From NCBI RefSeq assembly GCF_039645995.1, contig NZ_CP147920.1, positions 1,240,001-1,304,000 on the forward strand: 64,000 nt of DNA, in the 5' to 3' direction. Each line of letters starts with the position of its first letter. The stretch's first letter is position 1. The DNA comes from Sulfurimonas sp. HSL3-1. GTDB taxonomy: Bacteria; Campylobacterota; Campylobacteria; Campylobacterales; Sulfurimonadaceae. The notes under the pieces are model-generated. The model was given only the letters and a program-made list of their open reading frames with translations, was not told the origin of the DNA and did not search any database. This document shows positions 26,226-34,140 of the stretch, piece after piece. The translations under genes and the position numbers were made by a program.

Positions 26226-27971
26226 ATGGACGATCATCCTGCTGCGATACAAAGACGCCGATTCCTCCAAAGCGTGGCGGTTTCCGCCGTGCTGGCCCGA
26301 ACGCTATTGTCCGCTGGGGAAGGGGGGAGTGCACCTGCTCCGATCAAGCGCCGGGAGAGCCTCATGCTTGAAGGAACGGAGTTTTTCCTGACGCTTGAAC
26401 GCACCGTTGTCAACGTCAGCGGCTCCGATGTGCTGGCGACAACGGTCAACGGCATGCTGCCCGGGCCGACGCTCAAGTGGCGCGAGGGCGATACCGTGAC
26501 AATCCATGTTACGAACAACCTCCCGGTGTCGAGCTCCATCCATTGGCACGGTATCATCCTTCCCTTTCATATGGATGGTGTCCCCGATATCAGCTTCAAG
26601 GGTATTGCCCCCGGAGAGACGTTCACGTACCGTTTTCCCGTGCGCCAGAGCGGAACGTTCTGGTACCACTCGCATACCGGTTTTCAGGAGCAGAGCGGGG
26701 TTCACGGCACGCTTGTCATCGTTCCGAAGGACGAAGACCCCGTCGTCAGCGACCGCGACTACGTTGTCTCGCTGTTTGACTGGAGCGACGAAAACCCCGA
26801 AGCGATCTACCGGAAACTCAAGCTGCACAGCGACTATTACAACTTCAACCAGCGCACCGCGGGCGATTTCATAAGCGAAGTGAAGTCCGAGGGGTTTTGG
26901 GATGCATTGCAGCACCGTGCAATGTGGAACCGGATGCGCATGAGTGACAGGGACCTGTCGGATGTCACCGGCTATACCTATACTTACCTGCTGAACGGAT
27001 TCACGGAAGCGGAGGATTGGCATGCGCTTTTTGAAACCGGCGAAAGGATACGGCTGCGTTTTGTCAACCAGTCGGCGATGACGATCTTCGATGTCCGCAT
27101 CCCCGGCCTGAAGATGACGGTCGTCGCGGCGGACGGCAACCCGGTAAAGCCCGTGAAAATCGATGAGTTCCGCATCGCCGTCGCGGAGACCTACGATGTG
27201 ATCGTGGAGCCCGAAGAGAGGGCATACTGTATCTTTGCGCAGAGCATCGAACGCTCGGGGTATGCTGCAGCGACCCTGGCTCCCAGGGCGGAGATGCATG
27301 CCGCGCGGCCGGCGATGGACCCGCCCCAGCCCCTGACGATGGCCGATATGGGCATGGGCGGCATGACCGGGGAGGGTGGTGCCGATACGGGCGCCATGAA
27401 ATGCGGCGGAGGCATGCAGATGCCGAAGGAAGAAGGGAAGAAGCACATGTGGCCGATCACGCCGCTGCCGATGCGGCGCGGGGTCGGGACGACGATGAAA
27501 GCGGCCAACCCGCGCTACCGGCTGGACGATCCGGGCGTGGGGCTGCGGGAGAACGGCAGAAGGGTGCTGACCTACGCCGATCTGCGCAACTACTACTCTA
27601 CCGCCGACGCCCCGCCGCCTGACCGGGAGATCGTGCTCCACCTGACGGGCAACATGGAGCGGTACATGTGGTCGATCAACGGCATCAGGTATGCCGACGC
27701 GGCCCCGCTGACGTTTCATTACGGCGAACGGCTCCGCATCACCTTCGTCAACGACACGATGATGATCCACCCCATGCACCTGCATGGCATGTGGAGCGAC
27801 CTGGAGACGGGCGACGAGGCACGCCTGGTACGCAAGCATACGGTACTGGTGCAGCCCGGCAGCAAGATCAGCTACCGGGTCACCGTCAATGCCGAAGGAG
27901 CCTGGGCCTATCATTGCCACATGCTCTACCATATGCCGGGAATGTTCCGAAAAGTGGAGGTGCTCCCGTGA
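26226..27971 (+). CDS. copA: Multicopper oxidase, CopA-type (copper resistance)
   Basis: The 581-residue periplasmic protein has a Tat signal (RRRFLQSVAVS, residues 10-20) and three cupredoxin domains. Copper ligands are complete: HWHG (106-109), H148-S-H150, HPMHLHG (515-521) and HCHMLYHMPGM (563-573, with type 1 Cys564). A Met-rich stretch before residue 420 (MADMGMGGMTG, MKCGGGMQM) fits CopA/CueO-type copper(I) oxidation. An AAGGAG site precedes ATG 26226. The stop overlaps the copB-like start (GTGA). Likely copper-inducible. Confidence 0.9.
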   Translation: MDDHPAAIQRRRFLQSVAVSAVLARTLLSAGEGGSAPAPIKRRESLMLEGTEFFLTLERTVVNVSGSDVLATTVNGMLPGPTLKWREGDTVTIHVTNNLPVSSSIHWHGIILPFHMDGVPDISFKGIAPGETFTYRFPVRQSGTFWYHSHTGFQEQSGVHGTLVIVPKDEDPVVSDRDYVVSLFDWSDENPEAIYRKLKLHSDYYNFNQRTAGDFISEVKSEGFWDALQHRAMWNRMRMSDRDLSDVTGYTYTYLLNGFTEAEDWHALFETGERIRLRFVNQSAMTIFDVRIPGLKMTVVAADGNPVKPVKIDEFRIAVAETYDVIVEPEERAYCIFAQSIERSGYAAATLAPRAEMHAARPAMDPPQPLTMADMGMGGMTGEGGADTGAMKCGGGMQMPKEEGKKHMWPITPLPMRRGVGTTMKAANPRYRLDDPGVGLRENGRRVLTYADLRNYYSTADAPPPDREIVLHLTGNMERYMWSINGIRYADAAPLTFHYGERLRITFVNDTMMIHPMHLHGMWSDLETGDEARLVRKHTVLVQPGSKISYRVTVNAEGAWAYHCHMLYHMPGMFRKVEVLP

Positions 27972-28648
27972 AAACGGTGCCATACACTGCGACGCTGTTA
28001 CTTGCCGCCTCCCTTTTCGCGGAGATGAACGACGACCCCCTGCGCGCGACGCTGCTGGCTGATCGCCTGGAGACTGCCTCGGGGCAGTGGAGCAGGTGGG
28101 AGCATCTGGTGTGGGACGTCTCAGCCTACGCCGGCTACGATCTCGACAAAGCCTATCTCTACAGCGAGGGGAGCAAAGCGCCCGGCGAGAGCGAGAGCCA
28201 GAACGAACTGCTCTACAGCCGCGCCGTGGCGCCGTTTTGGGATGTACAGATCGGGGCGGAGGCGGATACCGCCGACGGAAAAAGCGTCGGATGGGGCGTG
28301 GTGGCCTTTCAGGGGCTTGTCCCGTACTATTTTGAAACACGTCTACGGCTGATGGTAAATGCGCAGGCCGTGGCACTCAATGCCGAAGCCGAATACGAGA
28401 TGCTGTTGACGCAGCGTTTGGTATTGACGCCGCGCATCGAACTGCAGGCCTATAGCAGTGACGTCGAAGAGCTGGGAGCAGGGGCCGGGCTCTCTTCGAT
28501 CGAAACGGGACTGCGGCTGCGCTACGAGTTTATACGGGAGTTCGCACCCTATGTCGGCGTTTCATACGCTGCGACAATCGGCAACACAAGAAAATATGCG
28601 CCTATAGACGATGTCCAGGCGGTCGCCGGTATACGCCTCTGGTTCTGA
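27968..28648 (+). CDS. copB: CopB-like outer-membrane copper resistance protein
   Basis: The 226-residue protein has a signal peptide (to about residue 20) and a beta-barrel body that ends in aromatic residues (IRLWF), as outer-membrane proteins do. Segments such as WDVSAYAGYDLDKAYLY and SRAVAPFWDVQIG match CopB. It lacks the long Met/His-rich N-terminal region of the Pseudomonas protein, so it is a short form. The start is GTG 27968, overlapping the copA stop. With CopA it forms the usual copper tolerance pair. Confidence 0.85.
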   Translation: MKTVPYTATLLLAASLFAEMNDDPLRATLLADRLETASGQWSRWEHLVWDVSAYAGYDLDKAYLYSEGSKAPGESESQNELLYSRAVAPFWDVQIGAEADTADGKSVGWGVVAFQGLVPYYFETRLRLMVNAQAVALNAEAEYEMLLTQRLVLTPRIELQAYSSDVEELGAGAGLSSIETGLRLRYEFIREFAPYVGVSYAATIGNTRKYAPIDDVQAVAGIRLWF

Positions 28649-28785
28649 AAGCGGGGTGAGAAGTGCACAGAAGCGCCTATCTACAATATTGAATATTATT
28701 TAGTTAACATAATGTATATTCTCTTGAAAGAAAAATTCCATGCTTCCTGCCCCCTTCATCATCACGGCCGGTGAATAATAGATAC

Positions 28786-28817
28786 ATTATTTAATATGAG
28801 AGCTTTTATTAAATAAT
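28786..28817. repeat. AT-rich inverted repeat between convergent genes
   Basis: ATTATTTAATA (28786-28796) and TATTAAATAAT (28807-28817) form a perfect 11-base inverted repeat with a ten-base loop. It lies in the 194-base gap between the copB 3' end and the convergent lipoprotein gene. The rest of the gap is also strongly AT-rich, unlike the neighbouring genes, and holds no ORF of note. It may terminate transcription from either side, though no T-run follows. Confidence 0.45.
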
Positions 28818-28842
28818 ATGGCAAATGAGCGCAAACATTGCA

Positions 28843-29490
28843 CTATTTTGGCGGGTACGTTTTTGGTGCTGACGGCACTGCCGGACGCGTTATCAGCGTG
28901 TCCAGGATCAGCAGCTTCGGCACCCAGCGGCTTTTAAACGCGGAAGTGTCTCCGGGCAGCGTCATAATCGATTTAAAGGCCTCCAGGGCTTCAGCATGCT
29001 TGCTGCCGACCTTTCTGAGCGCCAGCGCCATCTGATCCGCCCTGAGGCCGTAGATCATCTTAATACCGCTTTTATGTAGGTTCTGCGCAATAGCAAACAA
29101 TACGGTACCCTCATTCCAATCAATGGCGTAGAAGCCGAGATTACCTACCCGGTCGATCTGAGTGACCTTTCTGGCTGCGAAAATAAGCGCCAATGAGCGT
29201 TTGACGTCATAGTGGTAGCGATAAGGTGGCTGTGTAACGGCCAGCTCGTAGACGACATGCTGTCCCCCCTGCACTGCGTACAGCGATCGCCTGATCGTCA
29301 GGTTCTGCATTCCGATGCGATCTTCAGCCACCTTTTCCGTGCGGATCTCCAGCCGTTCCTGACCGATTTCCAGCCCCAGTAGCAGATCGTTTTTTTCAAT
29401 AATGGATGGGGAGCTGCAGCCGACGGATAATGCGGCAATTAGGCTGCTAAAAAGCAGTCTCGGCCCGTGCTTCATATATAAATATATCAC
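28843..29490 (-). CDS. Putative lipoprotein divergent from the TetR gene
   Basis: The product is about 215 residues with a signal ending in the lipobox ALSVGC. GTG 29490 is preferred because AGGAG lies seven bases upstream; ATG 29475 is the alternative and gives the same mature protein. The mature part (about 190 residues) is not recognised. A TATAAT box on the minus strand (29522-29527) would start the message near 29515. The operator array of the divergent TetR gene lies just upstream, so this lipoprotein is its most likely target. Confidence 0.65.
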   Translation of the reverse strand: MIYLYMKHGPRLLFSSLIAALSVGCSSPSIIEKNDLLLGLEIGQERLEIRTEKVAEDRIGMQNLTIRRSLYAVQGGQHVVYELAVTQPPYRYHYDVKRSLALIFAARKVTQIDRVGNLGFYAIDWNEGTVLFAIAQNLHKSGIKMIYGLRADQMALALRKVGSKHAEALEAFKSIMTLPGDTSAFKSRWVPKLLILDTLITRPAVPSAPKTYPPK

Positions 29491-29559
29491 CCTATCTCTC
29501 CTGCTGTTTTTCATGCTGATGATTATAGCGAATCGGGGTAACTCCTAGACCTATTAAAT

Positions 29560-29668
29560 GAACGTATGTTAATTTACCTGCTCCAGTACAAGAACAACCG
29601 TTCACTTTAGATTAAGGATAAATTAACGGATGTTCATATACACTTTCCAAAACATGAACAATCGTTAA
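29560..29668. promoter_or_regulatory. Four evenly spaced GAAC-N4-GTT operator-like sites
   Basis: Four 13-base elements match GAAC-N4-GTTMA. They are GAACGTATGTTAA (29560-29572), GAACAACCGTTCA (29592-29604), the reverse-strand copy GAACATCCGTTAA (29623-29635) and GAACAATCGTTAA (29656-29668). Their starts are 32, 31 and 33 bases apart, about three turns of DNA, so all lie on one face. They fill the gap between the lipoprotein and the TetR gene. The last site ends one base before the TetR ribosome binding site. Confidence 0.7.
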
Positions 29669-29681
29669 TAAGGAGTCGTAA

Positions 29682-30305
29682 ATGCCCGAAAACAGGGAGT
29701 TTAAAAAGGGTGGAGATACAAAGAAGCTGATTGAGGAAGCGGCGATGGATCTCTTTGCCGAGTATGGGTACAAAGGTGCTTCCGTGCGTAAAATCGCCGC
29801 GAAAGTCGGGATCAGGGAGAGTGCCCTCTACAACCATTACGCCAATAAAGAGGCGATCTTTCTTGCGGTAGCCGGCAGGGTTTTTGCCTCCCCTTTTGCT
29901 CATCAGAAAACGGATGATTTCGTCCAGCAGAATGCCAAAAAAGGCAAGTCGTTTTTACATAAATTTATGACCGAATTTAAGCTGATGACCTTCGACAAGA
30001 AGTACGAAAAACTCTTCCGTTTCATGCTCATCGAACTGATGCAGAACGATGTGCTTCGCAGCGGTTTCAGACAGGAGTTTCATGAGGCGAACGTCAAGCT
30101 GCTTTCATCGGGTTTTTTCATTATGATGCAAGAAGGCCTCATTCGCTCCAATGACCCTATGACGCTTGCCAACGCCTTTTTGGGCCAGCTCTTCTATCTG
30201 AGGCTGCAGGTGAGCCTGCTCAAAGCGGACGGTGCCCCGACAACCGCCCTCTCGACGGCATTTGAAAAACAGCTTGACCTCTTCTGGTCGTCGATCTGCG
30301 AATAA
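29682..30305 (+). CDS. TetR/AcrR-family transcriptional repressor
   Basis: The 207-residue protein has an N-terminal helix-turn-helix (about 12-58: LIEEAAMDLFAEYGYKGASV, then RKIAAKVGIRESALYNHYAN), the TetR signature. A larger ligand-binding helical domain (about 60-205) follows. An AAGGAG site (29670-29675) precedes the ATG. Four repeated palindromes upstream are its likely operators, which implies autoregulation and control of the divergent lipoprotein gene. The inducer is unknown; the hydrophobic C-terminal domain fits a lipophilic or drug ligand. Confidence 0.9.
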   Translation: MPENREFKKGGDTKKLIEEAAMDLFAEYGYKGASVRKIAAKVGIRESALYNHYANKEAIFLAVAGRVFASPFAHQKTDDFVQQNAKKGKSFLHKFMTEFKLMTFDKKYEKLFRFMLIELMQNDVLRSGFRQEFHEANVKLLSSGFFIMMQEGLIRSNDPMTLANAFLGQLFYLRLQVSLLKADGAPTTALSTAFEKQLDLFWSSICE

Positions 30306-30347
30306 ACGGGATATGGGGAAGTAAAAGCGGTAAGGAAAAAGGAAAGC

Positions 30348-30662
30348 GGTACAACGGTAAGCCGGGTTCTGTTGATACGATAATTTATCTACTGCATCCG
30401 TTACCGGATGCCTCCAGCGAAACAAAAGCATTGTAAGACGCTTACCATCTGTTTCTTGCTGCCAGGCTGGGTTTACATAGCTTCCGCCATTGCTGGCGGA
30501 ACTGGTGGGCTCTTACCCCACCGTTTCACCCTTACCGCTTGCGCGGCGGTCTGCTCTCTGTTGCACTGTCCCTCGGCTTGCGCCGGCCATCCGTTAGATG
30601 GAGCCCTGTCTTACGGCAGCCCGGACTTTCCTCTTGAAAATCAAGCTATCGCACGTTGTACC
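30348..30662 (-). ncRNA. rnpB: RNase P RNA (bacterial type A)
   Basis: The minus strand shows the landmarks of RNase P RNA: AGAGGAAAGTCCGGGC near the 5' end (CR-I), ACAGTGCAACAGAGAGCA (CR-II), GGTAAGGGTGAAACGGTG with GGGGTAAGAGCCCACC (CR-III), and GATAAATTATCG followed by ACAGAACCCGGCTTACCG at the 3' end (CR-V). The outermost helix P1 is formed by CGTTGTACC (30654-30662) and GGTACAACG (30348-30356). Length is about 315 bases. The RNA removes 5' leaders from tRNA precursors. Confidence 0.96.
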
Positions 30663-30668
30663 GGTGAT

Positions 30669-30674
30669 ATTATA
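30669..30674 (-). promoter_or_regulatory. -10 box of rnpB
   Basis: A perfect TATAAT on the minus strand lies seven bases upstream of the expected first base of RNase P RNA (30662). No convincing -35 box is seen, which is common in Campylobacterota. Confidence 0.7.
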
Positions 30675-30700
30675 GCATATGGAGGAAGCGCTGAGTATTT

Positions 30701-30817
30701 AACATATTATATAATATGTTACTGGGGTCCCAAAGTGCCATCATGCCGCCCTGCTCTTAAACGTCGCCCTATTCTTTTTACTCCGAATGATTGACCATAT
30801 AAGATATTATATAATAT
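30701..30817. repeat. Two AT-rich palindromes sharing ATATTATATAATAT
   Basis: A perfect 20-base palindrome AACATATTATATAATATGTT (30701-30720) and a second copy of its 14-base core (30804-30817) flank about 83 bases of ordinary composition. They lie between the rnpB promoter and the oorC terminator. No ORF of note lies between. They could be protein-binding sites or traces of a small element; neither is shown. Confidence 0.5.
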
Positions 30818-30830
30818 TAGAAAGAGGTTC

Positions 30831-30859
30831 AAAAAAAAGCGGCATGATGCCGCCTTTTT
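30831..30859 (-). terminator. Rho-independent terminator after oorC
   Basis: GCGGCAT and ATGCCGC (stem 30839-30853) form a tight hairpin, followed on the minus strand by eight T residues (30838 to 30831). It begins a few bases after the oorC stop and closes the long TCA gene block. A five-base T-run on the other side means it could also work on the plus strand. Confidence 0.85.
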
Positions 30860-30861
30860 AC

Positions 30862-31425
30862 TTACGCCGCCAGAGTAACGCCGGATTCGATAGCGTACTT
30901 GACACCGAGTTCCCAGGCTTTGAGGTTTGCTTCGTGTACTTTTTTCGGTACCTTGGAGAGCATGACCTCTTTGAGGGCTTCCGGTTCGAGAACGCTTGTG
31001 ATCTGGTTTGCAATCGCCATCGCGACGACAGATTGCGTAATCACGTTTCCGACCTCTTCTTTTGCGATCGTGATAATGGGGATCTCAACGATCTTCCATG
31101 TTTGACGGTCTTCGTCTGTCGGGTGCACCAGGTTCGGGTCGACAACAATGACGCCACCCGGTTTGACACCCTTCTTGAAAGACTGGTAGCTGACGTCCGC
31201 AACGGAAAGCATGAAGTCGATCTCACCTTCGTTCGCGTACGGATAACGGATTTCATCGTCGTCAAGCGTAATGTCAACAACGGTCGGGCCGCCACGAACC
31301 TGGGACGTATAGGTCGCCGTTTTCAGACCGAAACCGCCAAGTTTGATCTTACAGGCCGCCATGATCTCGCCGGCGAGGAGAACCCCCTGCCCGCCTACAC
31401 CGGTAAAACGTAATGTATTTCTCAT
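30862..31425 (-). CDS. oorC: 2-oxoglutarate:ferredoxin oxidoreductase, gamma subunit
   Basis: The 187-residue protein has the gamma-subunit signature near its start (FTGVGGQGVLLAGEIMA) and SQVRGGPTVVDI. It completes the OorDABC enzyme, which interconverts 2-oxoglutarate plus CoA and succinyl-CoA plus CO2 with ferredoxin or flavodoxin as electron carrier. In the reductive TCA cycle it fixes CO2. The gene is last in the oorDABC set, 11 bases after oorB, and is followed by a strong terminator. Length is normal. Confidence 0.95.
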   Translation of the reverse strand: MRNTLRFTGVGGQGVLLAGEIMAACKIKLGGFGLKTATYTSQVRGGPTVVDITLDDDEIRYPYANEGEIDFMLSVADVSYQSFKKGVKPGGVIVVDPNLVHPTDEDRQTWKIVEIPIITIAKEEVGNVITQSVVAMAIANQITSVLEPEALKEVMLSKVPKKVHEANLKAWELGVKYAIESGVTLAA

Positions 31426-31436
31426 TTCATGCCTCC

Positions 31437-32291
31437 TTAGATCTTTTTCTCGAAGTCGTCTTGCGTCAGTTTCGCGCGTTTGCCCTGTGCTGCCGCTTTG
31501 ATCTGATCGTAAGATTCACAGTACTCAGGGTCATCAACTTCTTTGAGGACGCCCGTCGGGAAAACGTTTTTCTTCTCTTCGTCGGAGAGGGCTTCCCATT
31601 TGCGCAGCGGCATAGTGATGCTGTCGATCCACTCGAGGTTCTGCATCGCATTCGCCATTTTGTTCTTACGGCCAAGGTTGATATGGCAGTTGGACATAAT
31701 GTCGAAGAAGGAGAAGCCTTTGTGGCTGAAGCCTTTGACAAGGATCTTCTCGAGTTTTTTCGGGTCAAGCATCGTTTCACGCGCAACAAAAGAGGCACCG
31801 GCACCGATCGCGAGTGCACAGGCGTCGAAGGTCGGGTCGATGTTACCGTTCTTCTGGCTAACCGTCCACATCCCCTGCGGCGTCGTCGGGGACGTCTGGG
31901 AGTTGGTCAGACCATAGATGAAGTTGTTGATCAGGATAAAGTTCAGGTCGATGTTACGGCGGCAACCGTGGATCGTGTGGTTACCACCGATCGCCAGTCC
32001 GTCACCGTCACCGGCAACAACGATCACGTTTGCTTCCGGTTTCGCAAGCTTCACGCCGGTGGCGTACGCAACGGTACGGCCGTGTGTCGTGTGGATCGTA
32101 TTACAGTTAATGTAAGAGCTGAAACGTCCGGAACAACCGATACCGGAAACAACACAGACTTTGTCCATGTCCCAACCCATCTTCTCGATCGCACGGATCG
32201 TCGCTTTGAGGATGACACCGTCACCGCAGCCCCAACACCAGAGTGTCGGCATCTTGTCTACACGAAGGTATTTGTCGTAGTTAAAAGCCAT
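31437..32291 (-). CDS. oorB: 2-oxoglutarate:ferredoxin oxidoreductase, beta subunit
   Basis: The 284-residue thiamine-diphosphate-binding subunit shows CWGCGDGVI near residue 19, the TPP/Mg signature VAGDGDGLAIGGNH, and NNFIYGLTNSQTSPTTP. These are hallmarks of ferredoxin oxidoreductase beta chains. It carries out the decarboxylation or carboxylation chemistry with OorA. The ATG overlaps the oorA stop by one base (TAATG), which couples the two subunits. Confidence 0.95.
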   Translation of the reverse strand: MAFNYDKYLRVDKMPTLWCWGCGDGVILKATIRAIEKMGWDMDKVCVVSGIGCSGRFSSYINCNTIHTTHGRTVAYATGVKLAKPEANVIVVAGDGDGLAIGGNHTIHGCRRNIDLNFILINNFIYGLTNSQTSPTTPQGMWTVSQKNGNIDPTFDACALAIGAGASFVARETMLDPKKLEKILVKGFSHKGFSFFDIMSNCHINLGRKNKMANAMQNLEWIDSITMPLRKWEALSDEEKKNVFPTGVLKEVDDPEYCESYDQIKAAAQGKRAKLTQDDFEKKI

Positions 32292-33445
32292 TACATCATC
32301 TCCTTAACTTTTGCGACCATCTCAGCCGGCGCGATAGGACGGCCGTTTGCTTTGAGCAGGCGAGTGAAGTCGTTACGGCGAACGATACGTTCGATTTCCG
32401 TAGAGTACTGACCCATGTTCAGCTCGGTTACCATGATCTTGTCGCCGAAGCGTTCACCGATCTTGCGGATCTCGGCTTCCGGGCTCGGCCACATCATGAT
32501 CGGGCGGAAGAGACCGGCTTTGATCCCTTCTGCGCGCAGTTTCTGAACCGCTTCGAAGGCACCCAGCGCGATGGAACCGTATGCAATAATACAGACTTCC
32601 GCGTCGTCCATCAGGACCTCTTCGTAATCAGGGAGGTCATCAAGGCCATCATTTTCGGCAGCGACCGTGTTGATCTTGCCGGTAAGACGTTCGATGTTGA
32701 ATTCGCACTGTTCCGCGTCTTCCGTCGGGAAGCCGGTCGGACCGTGGTGCAGACCTGTGACGTGGTAGCGGTACCCTTCGAACATCGGGTTGAGGACCGC
32801 CGGCTCGTTCATCGGAACGTCATACGGACGGTAGTCTTCCGGCGCACCGTCGAATTTCGCACGGTCGACGATGCTCGCCTGGATCTCTTCGAGGTCCGGA
32901 AGCTCCGCTTTACCGTGCATGTGACCGATCGTCTCATCCAGGAGCATGAAGACCGGCGTCATATATTTTTCCGCGAGGTTGAAGGCGCGGACCGTCTGCG
33001 TATAACACTCTGTCAGGGAACCTGCACAAAGCGTAATAGAGGCATAGTCACCGTGTGTCGGGTACTTAGCCTGGCCGATATCCGCCTGGGAAACACGTGT
33101 CGGAAGCCCCGTGGACGGACCGCCGCGCATAACGTTGATGATAACGAGCGGGATCTCGGCGATGAAACCGAGACCGATCTGCTCTGCTTTGAGGGAGATC
33201 CCCGGGCCGGAAGTCGCCGTAAACGACTTCGTACCTGTCATGGAAGCACCGAGGGCTGCGGAGATACCGCCGATCTCGTCTTCCATCTGGATTGCCACAC
33301 CGCCGACAGCCGGCAGCAGGTCAGATGACTCATGCATAACTTCCGACGACGGTGTAATCGGATAACCGCCGAAGAAACGCGCGCCGGCATCAACGGCCGC
33401 TTTGGCAGCCAGCTCGTTACCTGTTGAAATTACAATTCTTGACAT
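32291..33445 (-). CDS. oorA: 2-oxoglutarate:ferredoxin oxidoreductase, alpha subunit
   Basis: The 384-residue subunit has the pyrimidine-binding motif GGYPITPSSEVMHE (from about residue 22) and the conserved GASMTGTKSFTATSGPGISL segment. The latter orders the thiamine diphosphate and CoA sites. The C-terminal part (about 260-384) is the transketolase-like domain II. It pairs with OorB. It starts ten bases after oorD and shares its operon. A 2-oxoacid other than 2-oxoglutarate is possible, but the oorDABC order and TCA neighbours favour 2-oxoglutarate. Confidence 0.94.
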   Translation of the reverse strand: MSRIVISTGNELAAKAAVDAGARFFGGYPITPSSEVMHESSDLLPAVGGVAIQMEDEIGGISAALGASMTGTKSFTATSGPGISLKAEQIGLGFIAEIPLVIINVMRGGPSTGLPTRVSQADIGQAKYPTHGDYASITLCAGSLTECYTQTVRAFNLAEKYMTPVFMLLDETIGHMHGKAELPDLEEIQASIVDRAKFDGAPEDYRPYDVPMNEPAVLNPMFEGYRYHVTGLHHGPTGFPTEDAEQCEFNIERLTGKINTVAAENDGLDDLPDYEEVLMDDAEVCIIAYGSIALGAFEAVQKLRAEGIKAGLFRPIMMWPSPEAEIRKIGERFGDKIMVTELNMGQYSTEIERIVRRNDFTRLLKANGRPIAPAEMVAKVKEMM

Positions 33446-33454
33446 TCCTGCTCC

Positions 33455-33772
33455 TTACTGCTCAAGTGACATATAGTTGTTAGCAACGATCGCCGCCTGG
33501 CGAGCTTTTGCTTCGTCTGTCAGCTTCGCAAATTTGTACTCTTTCTTATCTGCAACATAAATCGCAAAGTCCGGACATGTGAGTTCGCACTCGTTACAGC
33601 CGATACATGACTCCGGGTGGTCGATGGAGATCATCGCACCCAGTGTAGATGTCGGTTCATAACGCATCCCCAGAACGCCCGAAGGGCAGACGGAAACACA
33701 GATATCACATGCTTTACAGTTGTTGGTGTTGACCCAGACAGGGGCATCACCCGGATTTTCAGTCTGAAACAT
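33455..33772 (-). CDS. oorD: 2-oxoglutarate:ferredoxin oxidoreductase, delta (ferredoxin) subunit
   Basis: The 105-residue ferredoxin-like subunit has two 4Fe-4S motifs, CKACDICVSVCP and CIGCNECELTCP, each with the CX2CX2CX3CP spacing. It passes electrons between the OorAB active site and soluble ferredoxin. ATG 33772 was chosen because GGAGGAG lies seven bases upstream; the longer frame reads through a hairpin. It is the first gene of the oorDABC set and follows the metal-binding-protein gene across a 71-base gap containing that hairpin. Confidence 0.93.
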   Translation of the reverse strand: MFQTENPGDAPVWVNTNNCKACDICVSVCPSGVLGMRYEPTSTLGAMISIDHPESCIGCNECELTCPDFAIYVADKKEYKFAKLTDEAKARQAAIVANNYMSLEQ

Positions 33773-33800
33773 TAATACTCCTCCATTTATTTGCGAGATA

Positions 33801-33845
33801 AGGGATCTCATAAAAGGCTCCGAAAAACCCTTTATGAGAATCCCT
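33801..33845 (-). other. Large intra-operon hairpin before oorD
   Basis: AGGGATCTCATAAAAGG (33801-33817) pairs with CCCTTTATGAGAATCCCT (33828-33845) with one bulge or mismatch and a ten-base loop. On the minus strand it starts at the stop codon of the metal-binding-protein gene and ends about 30 bases before the oorD start. No T-run follows on that strand. It may be an RNA processing or stabilising element, or an attenuator within the TCA block. Confidence 0.55.
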
Positions 33846-34140
33846 ACTCTTCACTTTTGGTTGAAAACTTTCCGATGGCACAGGAGACGAAGCTCTTCGC
33901 TTTCAGTCCCGCTGCGTCCAGACCGCTGACCTGCTCTTCTGCAAGAGGATAGCCCAGCCTTCGTAAAATCGTTTTGAATAGTGCTGATCGCGCGTCGTCC
34001 GCAACATCTACTGTTACGATACGAGGCTCACACGTCAAATCGACCGCTACGGATGTAAACCCTTCGGCTTCGAGTGCCTGCGTGATCGTCGCTGCGCAGC
34101 CGCTGCAGCGGACATTGGCGACGGCGACACTCTCTTTCAT
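33844..34140 (-). CDS. Heavy-metal-associated (HMA) domain protein inside the TCA operon
   Basis: The 98-residue protein is an HMA/ferredoxin-like fold domain with the metal-binding pair in RCSGCAATI (Cys12, Cys15), as in copper chaperones. An unusual C-terminal extension (about 70-98: LDAAGLKAKSFVSCAIGKFS) has a third Cys. The ATG overlaps the sucD stop by one base, and oorD follows, so it is produced with succinyl-CoA synthetase and the oxidoreductase. A copper chaperone role is unproven. Service to the Fe-S enzyme, or simple co-location, is equally possible. Confidence 0.8.
   Translation of the reverse strand: MKESVAVANVRCSGCAATITQALEAEGFTSVAVDLTCEPRIVTVDVADDARSALFKTILRRLGYPLAEEQVSGLDAAGLKAKSFVSCAIGKFSTKSEE

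Noticed and set aside
26304-28376. 690-codon open frame antisense to the copper oxidase and copB
   Set aside because: Arg/His-rich shadow of two genes with clear copper-binding and barrel features.
29560-29668. CRISPR-like array
   Set aside because: The repeats are 13-base palindromes in mixed orientation with 18-20 base gaps, far too short for CRISPR; operator sites explain them better.
30408-30794. 128-codon ORF across rnpB
   Set aside because: It reads through the antisense of RNase P RNA and has no ribosome site.
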